NCBI GenBank assembly: GCA_043760535.1 | Contig: JAYUOV010000107.1 | Location: 1-5,416, forward strand | DNA length: 5,416 nucleotides | Direction: 5' to 3' | Source of the DNA: JAZKFT01 sp043760535 | GTDB lineage: Bacteria > Bacteroidota > Bacteroidia > Chitinophagales > Chitinophagaceae | Shown: piece by piece, positions 1 to 5,033 of the stretch | Layout: each line of letters opens with the position of its first letter | Numbering within the stretch: position 1 is the stretch's first letter | Translations under genes and position numbers: made by a program | The notes under the pieces: generated by a model | Databases searched by the model: none | Told to the model about the DNA's origin: nothing | Seen by the model: only the letters and a program-made list of their open reading frames with translations

Positions 1-679
1 CAATTGCCGCAGCGAACTTGGCATCGGGAATTAATGGCTCAAAACAAAAAGGGCGGGTGATGACCTTATTATCTTTATCAGTAATCTTCAATCCTGCGAC
101 TTCATTAGGAATGCAGGTAATAGAAGCGTCCATACCCAACTCCTTCAAAGATTTGGGCAGTGGCGTAGGTAAGCTCAGCAATTGATTGTTGTAACAATAC
201 AGCTCCTGCATCGATGAGGGCAGCTGTGGTAAGATCGTCAATTTATTACCGCTACACTCCAAATACGTCAGCAATGTGGGCAGCGTCTTCGGTAAACTTG
301 TCAATTTATTGTTGATACAAAACAACTCCTGCAACGATGTCGGTAGCGTCTTCGGTAATTCCTCCAATTGATTGTCACCACAATACAATTTTGTCAACGA
401 ATTGGGCAGCTCTGGTAAACTCGTCAATTGATTGCTACCACAGTCTAGCGAGGTCAACGTCGTAAAACCGTTGATTCCTGTTAAATTCTTAATGCTTTTG
501 TGTGATATATTTAAGTCCTTCAATGTTTTAGCAGGCGGCTGCAAAACGTTTCCGGTGATGCAGGTAGGACAAGCCTCTGCAATTGCCGCAGCAAAGTCAG
601 CATCGGTAATTGTTTGGGCTTGAGCATTTGTTACAAACAATGCGACCAATAAGAGGCCACAAAAAAGATTCTTTTTCAT
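1..679 (-). CDS. Secreted leucine-rich repeat protein (partial, C-terminus off left edge)
   Basis: The reading frame starts at the ATG at 679-677 and stays open for 226 codons to the window edge with no stop, so the C-terminus is missing. Residues 1-21 form a signal peptide (MKKN, a hydrophobic run, then AQA before Q22), so the protein is exported. Residues 23-50 form a head module containing DADFAAAIA and CPTCI. Residues 53-74 are a first, degenerate leucine-rich repeat. Residues 75-177 are five clean repeats of 20-21 residues with the pattern LxxLxCxxNxLxxLPxxLPxS, the short LPxLP bacterial type known from YopM/IpaH-like proteins and from many Bacteroidota surface proteins. After a capping stretch with CIPN (189-192), residues 216-226 (LIPDAKFAAAI) restart the head module, so the full protein probably has at least two head-plus-repeat units. 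Such domains usually bind proteins, but no partner can be read here. It lies 54 bases downstream of the gene at 734-1138 and is probably cotranscribed with it. Confidence 0.85.
   Translation of the reverse strand, partial: MKKNLFCGLLLVALFVTNAQAQTITDADFAAAIAEACPTCITGNVLQPPAKTLKDLNISHKSIKNLTGINGFTTLTSLDCGSNQLTSLPELPNSLTKLYCGDNQLEELPKTLPTSLQELFCINNKLTSLPKTLPTLLTYLECSGNKLTILPQLPSSMQELYCYNNQLLSLPTPLPKSLKELGMDASITCIPNEVAGLKITDKDNKVITRPFCFEPLIPDAKFAAAI
149..523 (-). repeat. Leucine-rich repeat block, 60-63 base tandem units
   Basis: This block encodes residues 53-177 of the secreted leucine-rich repeat protein. Units of 60 or 63 bases match repeats of 20 or 21 residues, each with a conserved Cys at the sixth position (LxxLxC) followed by the N of xxNxL. 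DNA identity between neighbours is visible: AGCGTCTTCGGTAA occurs on the plus strand near 281 and again near 345. This suggests duplication within the gene, or correction between repeats. Confidence 0.8.
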
Positions 680-733
680 TTGAAAATAGTATTTAATTAA
701 ATAAAATTAGCTTCTTTATTTTTAATTTTCCAG

Positions 734-1138
734 TCATTTCTTACTCATTATCAGCGGTTTTAAGTTTTTTATATCGGCTGTATTAGCATAAAACCCAGTA
801 CCCGTTTTGCCCGTTATTTTACCATAAAAAGTTTCGGTTTTTTTTATCCCATTTACCAAGCGTTCTACTGTAATTGACCAGTTGCCATTGGAATCTTCAG
901 CCCACGTAAAATCACATAATGTGGAATCAGGATACAATACATTGCCTTTATTACCAGAATCACCAAATATGAAACTATAAGGTTTGTTAGAAATACTTGC
1001 TACAGTAACATTCCACCGTGTGCCAGAAAGTGTAATTCGCTGGGCAAAGGCAGGTTGTGTTATAAAGAATAACATAAGTAGCAACCATGCAATGGTTTCT
1101 TTAACCTTTAGTTTTGGTATATGATTGCAATAGCTCAT
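734..1138 (-). CDS. Small secreted protein of unknown function
   Basis: This gene encodes 134 residues that I do not recognise. The N-terminus has a basic region (KLKVK, 9-13), a hydrophobic core at about 16-28 and a signal-peptidase-I-like site AFA before Q33, so the mature product of about 100 residues is exported. The mature part is rich in alternating polar and hydrophobic residues and aromatics (TRWNV, YSFIFG, DFTWAEDSNGNWSI, ETFYGKITGKTGTGFY), which suggests a small all-beta fold, perhaps lipocalin-like; that is inference only. It has one cysteine in the mature part (C75), no lipobox and no membrane anchor. AAAGG two bases before the ATG could be a weak ribosome binding site, and an AT palindrome ends four bases upstream. 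The gene leads a leftward pair with the leucine-rich repeat gene, which suggests related extracellular roles. Confidence 0.7.
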   Translation of the reverse strand: MSYCNHIPKLKVKETIAWLLLMLFFITQPAFAQRITLSGTRWNVTVASISNKPYSFIFGDSGNKGNVLYPDSTLCDFTWAEDSNGNWSITVERLVNGIKKTETFYGKITGKTGTGFYANTADIKNLKPLIMSKK

Positions 1139-1142
1139 AGCC

Positions 1143-1162
1143 TTTAATAATAGATTATTAAA
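1143..1162. promoter_or_regulatory. Perfect AT palindrome upstream of the small secreted protein gene
   Basis: Arms TTTAATAAT (1143-1151) and ATTATTAAA (1154-1162) are exact reverse complements around AG. The element ends four bases before the start codon of the minus-strand gene at 734-1138. It could be an operator or a weak mRNA structure in the leader. A poor Bacteroidota-type promoter may sit just upstream on the minus strand (TTTG at 1191-1188, TAATATTG at 1171-1164, only 16 bases between them). AT-rich palindromes arise easily by chance, so confidence is low. Confidence 0.3.
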
Positions 1163-1174
1163 ACAATATTATAA

Positions 1175-1300
1175 AAGGGAGCCATTACAAAAAAATTAAA
1201 GGGACGAATAGTACGATTTTTGGGACAAGAAGTAGGCTATACCTGTCCATTGCGTTATAAAATCTTATTAGAACAGTATAAAAACGAAGAATCTATTTGA
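1175..1300 (+). pseudogene. Coding-like fragment without a start, unidentified
   Basis: After a stop at 1172-1174 this frame is open for 41 codons to TGA at 1298-1300. The translation looks like real protein rather than random AT-rich sequence (for example GRIVRFLGQEVGYTCPLRYK, then ILLEQYKNEESI). There is no ATG in the stretch; the only candidate starts are non-standard. It may be the tail of a decayed gene. I do not recognise the family. Confidence 0.25.
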
Positions 1301-1481
1301 GGCTTTTAATAATTGTAAAAAGGGCATCACTGATAAAATAATTTAAACTTTTTGTAACGTTTTAGTTTCAAAAATAGCAATGAGGCTAAGTGTAATTAAG
1401 ATGAGTTACTGCCCGTGTTGGTGTTCGCAATAAACGTTCTATGTAAGAAGTGCCATTACTAAGGCCGCTGTTTGATGATAA

Positions 1482-1571
1482 CACGATAACAATGCTGTGG
1501 AGGACTATGCAAAGAGTCTGCTTTTTTGGGGTTATAACCAACATAAGCAGGCCCGCATACGAGCAAAGTAA
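1482..1571 (+). pseudogene. Second coding-like fragment, unidentified
   Basis: After three stop codons nearly in a row (1473-1481) this frame reads 29 codons to TAA at 1569-1571, with plausible protein composition (NNAVEDYAKSLLFWGYNQHK, then QARIRAK). It has no start codon. It is followed immediately by a symmetric A/T tract (1570-1586). It may be the C-terminal scrap of a gene decayed by frameshifts, or chance. Overlapping longer frames on both strands here look unnatural. Confidence 0.2.
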
Positions 1572-1610
1572 TTTTTTTAAAAAATTGGGTTTCAAAAGCT
1601 CAATATTAAA

Positions 1611-1629
1611 TGTCTACCAAACAAGTAGA
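1611..1629. promoter_or_regulatory. Upstream dyad, candidate operator site 1
   Basis: TGTCTACCA (1611-1619), five bases, GTAGA (1625-1629): TCTAC pairs with GTAGA around a 7-base centre. It lies eight bases before the -33 box. Sequence and spacing match the second dyad over the transcription start, 55 bases further on. Confidence 0.4.
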
Positions 1630-1636
1630 AATTATT

Positions 1637-1667
1637 TTTGGCGGTTTCAAATGCGAAGCTATCTTTG
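1637..1667 (+). promoter_or_regulatory. Bacteroidota-type promoter for the cysH operon
   Basis: TTTG at 1637-1640, then 19 bases, then TATCTTTG at 1660-1667 fits the Bacteroidota vegetative promoter (-33 TTTG, -7 TAnnTTTG) with no mismatch and normal spacing. Transcription would start near 1672-1675, giving a cysH leader of about 150 bases. It is the only full match I found upstream of the operon. The -7 box overlaps the left arm of a perfect dyad (1665-1687), which suggests regulation by a bound protein. Confidence 0.6.
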
Positions 1668-1687
1668 TCTACCATTGCTGTAGACAA
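1665..1687. promoter_or_regulatory. Dyad over the -7 box and start site, candidate operator site 2
   Basis: TTGTCTAC (1665-1672) and GTAGACAA (1680-1687) are perfect 8-base arms around CATTGCT. The left arm overlaps the last bases of the -7 box and the centre falls at the predicted transcription start, a normal place for a repressor to bind. No T-run follows, so it is not a terminator. The binding protein is unknown; a sulfur- or cysteine-responsive regulator would fit the operon. Confidence 0.45.
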
Positions 1688-1689
1688 TC

Positions 1690-1720
1690 AATGAAAACGA
1701 TGCAAAAGACTATTTTCATT
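1690..1720 (+). promoter_or_regulatory. Hairpin in the cysH leader
   Basis: AATGAAAA (1690-1697) and TTTTCATT (1713-1720) are exact reverse complements with a 15-base loop, inside the predicted cysH 5' leader. A second small stem (GCTGC 1737-1741, GCAGC 1752-1756) follows. These may be weak leader structure; I see no known riboswitch core. Confidence 0.25.
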
Positions 1721-1824
1721 ATCCAAATGTGCATGTGCTGCTATAGATAACGCAGCTAAGATGCTACTTTGTATATTTTAAGTTTTCAGGTTCATTTTTA
1801 CAATTAAAAGTTTACAACAAACAA

Positions 1825-2532
1825 ATGGCAAATATTATACAACACAACATAGAAGCATTGCAACAAAAAACGATCGGCCTTAGCATACCCGAAGTTTTAG
1901 AACTGCTTTCCTGCCAATTTCCCAGTCAGGTTACGTTTTCATCCAGCTTCAGTTTTGAAGATCAGGTAATTAGCCACGATATACTAGCCAACCAATTATC
2001 TATCAGCATTTTTACATTGGATACAGGCCGCCTTTTTGCCGAAACCTACAGCGTATGGAGTAACACCAATAGCCACTACAATACCAATATTAAAGCCTAT
2101 TACCCAGAAGCTACAATCATAGAAAATTTTGTAGAACAAAACGGGCCTAATGCGTTTTACCAATCGGCGGATAACCGAAAAAGCTGCTGCCAAATACGAA
2201 AGGTAGCGCCTTTAAAAAGAGCCCTCGCTGGCAATGCCGTATGGGTAACCGGCCTCCGTGCCGAACATAGTGCAGCCCGGCATAACTTGCAACAATTTGA
2301 GTGGGATGTTGCTAATAACATTATTAAATACCACCCCATACTGCATTGGAGTACAGAACAAATTAAAGCCTACATTAAACAACACAATATCCCCTACAAC
2401 CCGCTACACGACCGTGGTTTTGTAAGTATAGGCTGTGCACCTTGTACAAGAGCTATTAAGCCTGGCGAAGATTTTAGAGCCGGAAGATGGTGGTGGGAGG
2501 ATGCTGACAAAAAGGAATGTGGGCTGCATTAG
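1825..2532 (+). CDS. cysH: Adenylyl-sulfate (APS) reductase, thioredoxin-dependent
   Basis: This cytosolic enzyme of 235 residues, full length for the family, reduces APS to sulfite and AMP using thioredoxin. The nucleotide-binding loop is SSSFSFEDQV (39-48), followed by TLDTGR (64-69) and the TGLRAEHSAARH segment (142-153). Cys121-Cys122 and Cys204-x2-Cys207 are the four ligands of a [4Fe-4S] cluster. This marks APS-using reductases; the E. coli PAPS reductase lacks both pairs. The C-terminal ECGLH supplies the catalytic Cys232. The start ATG follows an A-rich stretch (AACAAACAA) with no Shine-Dalgarno sequence, usual in this phylum. The gene leads the operon, 80 bases before cysD, which makes the APS substrate with CysN. 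Absence of an APS kinase in the window agrees with the APS assignment. Family certain; substrate preference is from the cysteine pattern. Confidence 0.95.
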   Translation: MANIIQHNIEALQQKTIGLSIPEVLELLSCQFPSQVTFSSSFSFEDQVISHDILANQLSISIFTLDTGRLFAETYSVWSNTNSHYNTNIKAYYPEATIIENFVEQNGPNAFYQSADNRKSCCQIRKVAPLKRALAGNAVWVTGLRAEHSAARHNLQQFEWDVANNIIKYHPILHWSTEQIKAYIKQHNIPYNPLHDRGFVSIGCAPCTRAIKPGEDFRAGRWWWEDADKKECGLH

Positions 2533-2568
2533 AAGTAAAGGTTAAGGAAACAAGAATTAAGCCATGTA

Positions 2569-2592
2569 GGGGCAAACCCTTGCTGTTGCCCT
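2569..2592 (+). repeat. GTAGGGGC-type hairpin between cysH and cysD
   Basis: GGGCAA (2570-2575) pairs with TTGCCC (2586-2591) across a 10-base loop, with one extra G-T pair outside (2569/2592). The element starts with GTAGGGGC and holds ACCCTTG in its loop. It resembles a GTAGGGGCgAACCCTTG...TCGCCC interspersed palindrome that I recall from Bacteroidota and other genomes, but I cannot check copy number here. It ends 20 bases before the cysD start. The following DNA is AT-rich without a clean T-run, so a role as strong terminator is unlikely; mRNA stabilisation or partial attenuation is possible. Confidence 0.55.
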
Positions 2593-2612
2593 CTTTAATA
2601 TAAAAATACCAA

Positions 2613-3521
2613 ATGAGCAAACACAGTTTAGATTATTTAGAGCAATTAGAGTCCGAGTCCATTCACATTTTCCGTGAAGTGGCGGGGCAGTTTGAAAGGC
2701 CGGCACTGCTATTCAGTGGTGGCAAAGATTCTATTGTATTGGTTCACCTGGCATTAAAAGCATTTCGTCCGGGAAAATTTCCTTTTCCGCTGGTACACAT
2801 AGATACTGGACACAACTTTAAAGAAGCGCTTAATTTTAGGGATAATCTTGCTGTAGAAATTGGCGAAAAGTTATTGGTTCGCAAAGTGGAAGATACTATC
2901 AAAGCTAAAAATTTAACAGAGCAGAAAGGCAAGTTTGCCAGCCGCAATGCCTTGCAAACTTATACCCTGCTTGATACAATTGAAGAGTTTAAATTTGATG
3001 CATGTATTGGTGGTGCTAGGCGAGATGAAGAAAAAGCAAGGGCTAAAGAAAGAATTTTTTCGATAAGAGATGAGTTTGGCCAATGGGACCCCAAACGCCA
3101 GCGCCCCGAACTTTGGAACACATACAACGGCCGCATAGACAAAGGCGAAAACGTTCGTGTATTCCCCATTAGCAACTGGACCGAACTCGACATCTGGAAT
3201 TATATCCGAAAGGAAAAAATAGCCTTGCCAAGCATATATTTTGCCCACGACCGTGAGGTGCTGGAGTGGGAAGGACAACTGGTAGCGACCTCAGAGTTTA
3301 TACAACTGGCACCAGAAGATAAAGTGAGCATTAAAAAGGTTCGCTACCGTACCGTGGGTGATATGACTTGCACTGCGGCAATAGAATCAAATGCAAACGT
3401 AATAGACGATATCATTAACGAAATAATAGCAACTAAAACCAGCGAACGTGGCGAAACAAGAATAGACGACCGTGTTAGCGAAGCAGCTATGGAGGATAGA
3501 AAAAAGAACGGATATTTTTAA
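2613..3521 (+). CDS. cysD: Sulfate adenylyltransferase subunit 2 (ATP sulfurylase, catalytic)
   Basis: CysD joins sulfate and ATP to give APS and pyrophosphate, driven by GTP hydrolysis in its partner CysN. The 302 residues equal the usual length. The PP-loop SGGKDS lies at 35-40, followed by HIDTGHNF (62-69), the substrate-side segment GGARRDEEKARAKER (133-147), QWDPKRQRPELWN (157-169) and FPISNWTELDIWNYI (184-198). The C-terminus ends KKNGYF, the family hallmark. The start ATG is preceded by AAAATACCAA with no Shine-Dalgarno sequence, and the protein begins normally for the family (MSKHSLDYLEQLE). It sits between cysH and cysN in the same direction and is presumably cotranscribed. Nothing is missing or truncated. 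Confidence 0.97.
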   Translation: MSKHSLDYLEQLESESIHIFREVAGQFERPALLFSGGKDSIVLVHLALKAFRPGKFPFPLVHIDTGHNFKEALNFRDNLAVEIGEKLLVRKVEDTIKAKNLTEQKGKFASRNALQTYTLLDTIEEFKFDACIGGARRDEEKARAKERIFSIRDEFGQWDPKRQRPELWNTYNGRIDKGENVRVFPISNWTELDIWNYIRKEKIALPSIYFAHDREVLEWEGQLVATSEFIQLAPEDKVSIKKVRYRTVGDMTCTAAIESNANVIDDIINEIIATKTSERGETRIDDRVSEAAMEDRKKNGYF

Positions 3522-3549
3522 AAGTACTGAGTACTTAGTATATAGTACA
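3522..3549. repeat. Heptamer repeat cluster A (consensus WAGTACT)
   Basis: Starting one base after the cysD stop codon are four 7-base units: AAGTACT, GAGTACT, TAGTATA, TAGTACA. The first two form a perfect dyad, AAGTACT G AGTACTT (3522-3536). The core AGTACT is itself self-complementary, so any pair of units can form a hairpin. Confidence 0.7.
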
Positions 3550-3581
3550 AAGACAAAAACCCAATAAAATATCAATCATCT

Positions 3582-3612
3582 AAGTACTAAGTACTTAATA
3601 CTAAATACTAAT
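3582..3612. repeat. Heptamer repeat cluster B, abutting the cysN start
   Basis: Four 7-base units (AAGTACT, AAGTACT, TAATACT, AAATACT) fill 3582-3609 and are followed directly by AAT and the cysN ATG at 3613. Units 1-2 form a perfect dyad with 8-base arms, TAAGTACT A AGTACTTA (3581-3597). The array occupies the whole ribosome-loading region of cysN and no Shine-Dalgarno sequence is present. Clusters A and B share the same consensus and the same 15-base palindrome with a single centre change. Confidence 0.7.
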
Positions 3613-4857
3613 ATGGACATCTTAAGATTTATAACCGCAGGTAGTGTAGATGATGGTAAAAGCACATTGATAGGTCGTTTGCTGTACGATAGTAAGTCGA
3701 TATTAATTGACCAACTGGAAGCGATAGAAAGGCAAACCAAAAACCGTGAGGATGGTGAAATAGATTTGGCTTTGCTTACCGACGGCTTGCGTGCCGAAAG
3801 GGAACAAGGGATTACCATAGATATTGCCTATAAATACTTTTCTACACCAAAACGCAAATTTATTATAGCCGACGCACCCGGCCATGTACAGTACACCCGC
3901 AACATGGTAACCGGTGCCAGCAATAGCGATCTTGCTATTATTTTGGTAGATGCCCGTAATGGTGTAGCGGAGCAAACACGCCGCCACAGCATCATTGCAT
4001 CGCTACTGAACATTCCACACGTGGTAGTGGCTATTAATAAGATGGATTTGGTAAATTACTCAGAAGATGTGTATAATAATATTGTAATTGATTATACAAA
4101 AGTGGCTGCCTCACTTGGTTTAAAAGACATTACCTACTTACCTATCAGTGCACTTAACGGCGACAATATTGTGGATCTTTCTGATAAATATCCCTGGTAC
4201 GAGGGCAAGTCGCTTTTAGAAATACTGGAAACAGTAGAAGTACAAAACGACATTAACCTGGCCGATGCAAGATTTCCGGTGCAGTACGTTATCCGGCCTC
4301 AAACAGAAGATTTACACGACTATCGTGGCTATGCTGGCAAGGTGGTGAGCGGAATTTATAAAAAAGGTGATAAAGTAACGGTATTGCCATTGGGCCTTAC
4401 TAGCACCATTAAAGCAATAGAGATTGGAGGTAAAACAATAGAAGAAGCTTTTGCCCCACAAAGTGTAGTGCTGCACCTGGAAGACGATGTGGATGTAAGC
4501 CGCGGTGATACCATCGTTTTACAAAATAATCAGCCCAAAGTGGCTAACGAACTAGAAGTATTACTATGCTGGATGGGCAATAAACCGCTGATACCTGGCA
4601 ACAAATATTACCTACAAATAAATAGCAGCGTTACAAGAGCTGTGGTAAAAGAAATAGCTTACAAACTAAATGTAAATACCCTAGAAAAAGAACCCGCACC
4701 AGAGCAGGCAAACCTTAACGATATCATTAGGGCTACCATCAAAACTGCTTCTCCAGTTGCCTTTGATTCTTATAAAAAATTAAGGGTAAATGGAGGTGCA
4801 ATATTAATAGACGAAACCAGTAATGTAACGGTGGGAGCTTGTATGATTCAAGGATAG
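3613..4857 (+). CDS. cysN: Sulfate adenylyltransferase subunit 1 (GTPase)
   Basis: CysN is the translation-factor-like GTPase of ATP sulfurylase; it couples GTP hydrolysis to APS synthesis by CysD. All GTPase motifs are present: G1 GSVDDGKST (10-18), G2 GIT (66-68), G3 DAPGH (87-91), G4 NKMD (142-145) and G5 SAL (179-181). The beta-barrel domains follow from about 215 to the end (RPQTEDLHDYRGYAG near 228-242, HLEDDVDVSRGD near 288-299). At 414 residues it lacks the roughly 25-residue N-terminal extension of the E. coli protein and ends without a CysC kinase domain, so it is not the fused CysNC form. No upstream in-frame ATG exists, and the protein starts at the conserved LRFITAGSVDDGKS segment. 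The heptamer repeat touches its start codon. Confidence 0.97.
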   Translation: MDILRFITAGSVDDGKSTLIGRLLYDSKSILIDQLEAIERQTKNREDGEIDLALLTDGLRAEREQGITIDIAYKYFSTPKRKFIIADAPGHVQYTRNMVTGASNSDLAIILVDARNGVAEQTRRHSIIASLLNIPHVVVAINKMDLVNYSEDVYNNIVIDYTKVAASLGLKDITYLPISALNGDNIVDLSDKYPWYEGKSLLEILETVEVQNDINLADARFPVQYVIRPQTEDLHDYRGYAGKVVSGIYKKGDKVTVLPLGLTSTIKAIEIGGKTIEEAFAPQSVVLHLEDDVDVSRGDTIVLQNNQPKVANELEVLLCWMGNKPLIPGNKYYLQINSSVTRAVVKEIAYKLNVNTLEKEPAPEQANLNDIIRATIKTASPVAFDSYKKLRVNGGAILIDETSNVTVGACMIQG

Positions 4858-4928
4858 TTGATTGATTGATAAAACTATAAAAATGGCTTAAATACCTGCA
4901 GGCTCCAAAATGTTCAATTTTACTTACT

Positions 4929-4997
4929 ATGTCAGAAAAAGATATTTGTTTATTTAAGAATTGTTTAAAAAAAGTAACCAAACCTATCACCAATTAA
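4929..4997 (+). CDS. Possible 22-residue leader peptide before the methyltransferase gene
   Basis: ATG at 4929 opens a 22-codon frame ending TAA at 4995-4997, 36 bases before the methyltransferase start. The product (MSEKDICLFKNC, then LKKVTKPITN) has two cysteines and five lysines. In a sulfur operon, cysteine codons in a short leader could sense Cys-tRNA supply, but I see no convincing attenuator hairpin after it. It may be chance in an AT-rich spacer. Confidence 0.2.
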   Translation: MSEKDICLFKNCLKKVTKPITN

Positions 4998-5033
4998 TCC
5001 CGTCTAGTTCTCTCAAATCCTGGTTCTACCATT

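Larger units (their letters stand above)
1139..1824. other. Divergent intergenic region, about 690 bases, no intact gene
   Basis: This region separates the leftward secreted-protein pair from the rightward sulfate assimilation operon, so it should carry promoters for both. I see two short coding-like scraps (1175-1300, 1482-1571), an AT palindrome (1143-1162), a symmetric A/T tract (1570-1586), and a promoter with two matched dyads (1611-1687) followed by a leader of about 150 bases before cysH. Frames longer than 60 codons at 1386-1595 (minus) and 1450-1683 (plus) have unlikely composition and overlap each other, so no intact gene is called. Confidence 0.6.

Noticed and set aside
149..523. 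Regular repeats that might be a CRISPR array
   Set aside because: The 60-63 base units are fully translatable as leucine-rich repeats and no unique spacers lie between them.
1570..1586. Symmetric A/T tract (AA, T7, A6, TT) as a rho-independent terminator
   Set aside because: It has no GC stem, so it is just an A/T tract; it may bend DNA upstream of the promoter but nothing more can be supported.
1386..1683. Overlapping frames of 69 codons (minus, 1386-1595) and 77 codons (plus, 1450-1683)
   Set aside because: They overlap on opposite strands, have unlikely composition and no ribosome or promoter context, and conflict with each other.
1610..1750. 46-codon plus-strand frame starting MSTKQVEIIFGGFK with a cysteine-rich tail
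   Set aside because: The promoter (1637-1667) and both dyads lie inside it, the C-terminal half looks random, and it has no family resemblance. A control region is the better reading.
1765..1771. TACTTTG as an alternative -7 box nearer cysH
   Set aside because: Only one base separates TA from TTTG and there is no TTTG at -33 spacing; the match at 1637-1667 is clearly better.
3522..3612. Heptamer clusters as a CRISPR array or transcription terminator
   Set aside because: Units are 7 bases long, contiguous and without spacers; the dyads are AT-rich and no T-run follows either one.
4895..4902. CCTGCAGG palindrome in the cysN-methyltransferase gap
   Set aside because: Only 8 bases long, no repeat or partner site, and not placed near a promoter.
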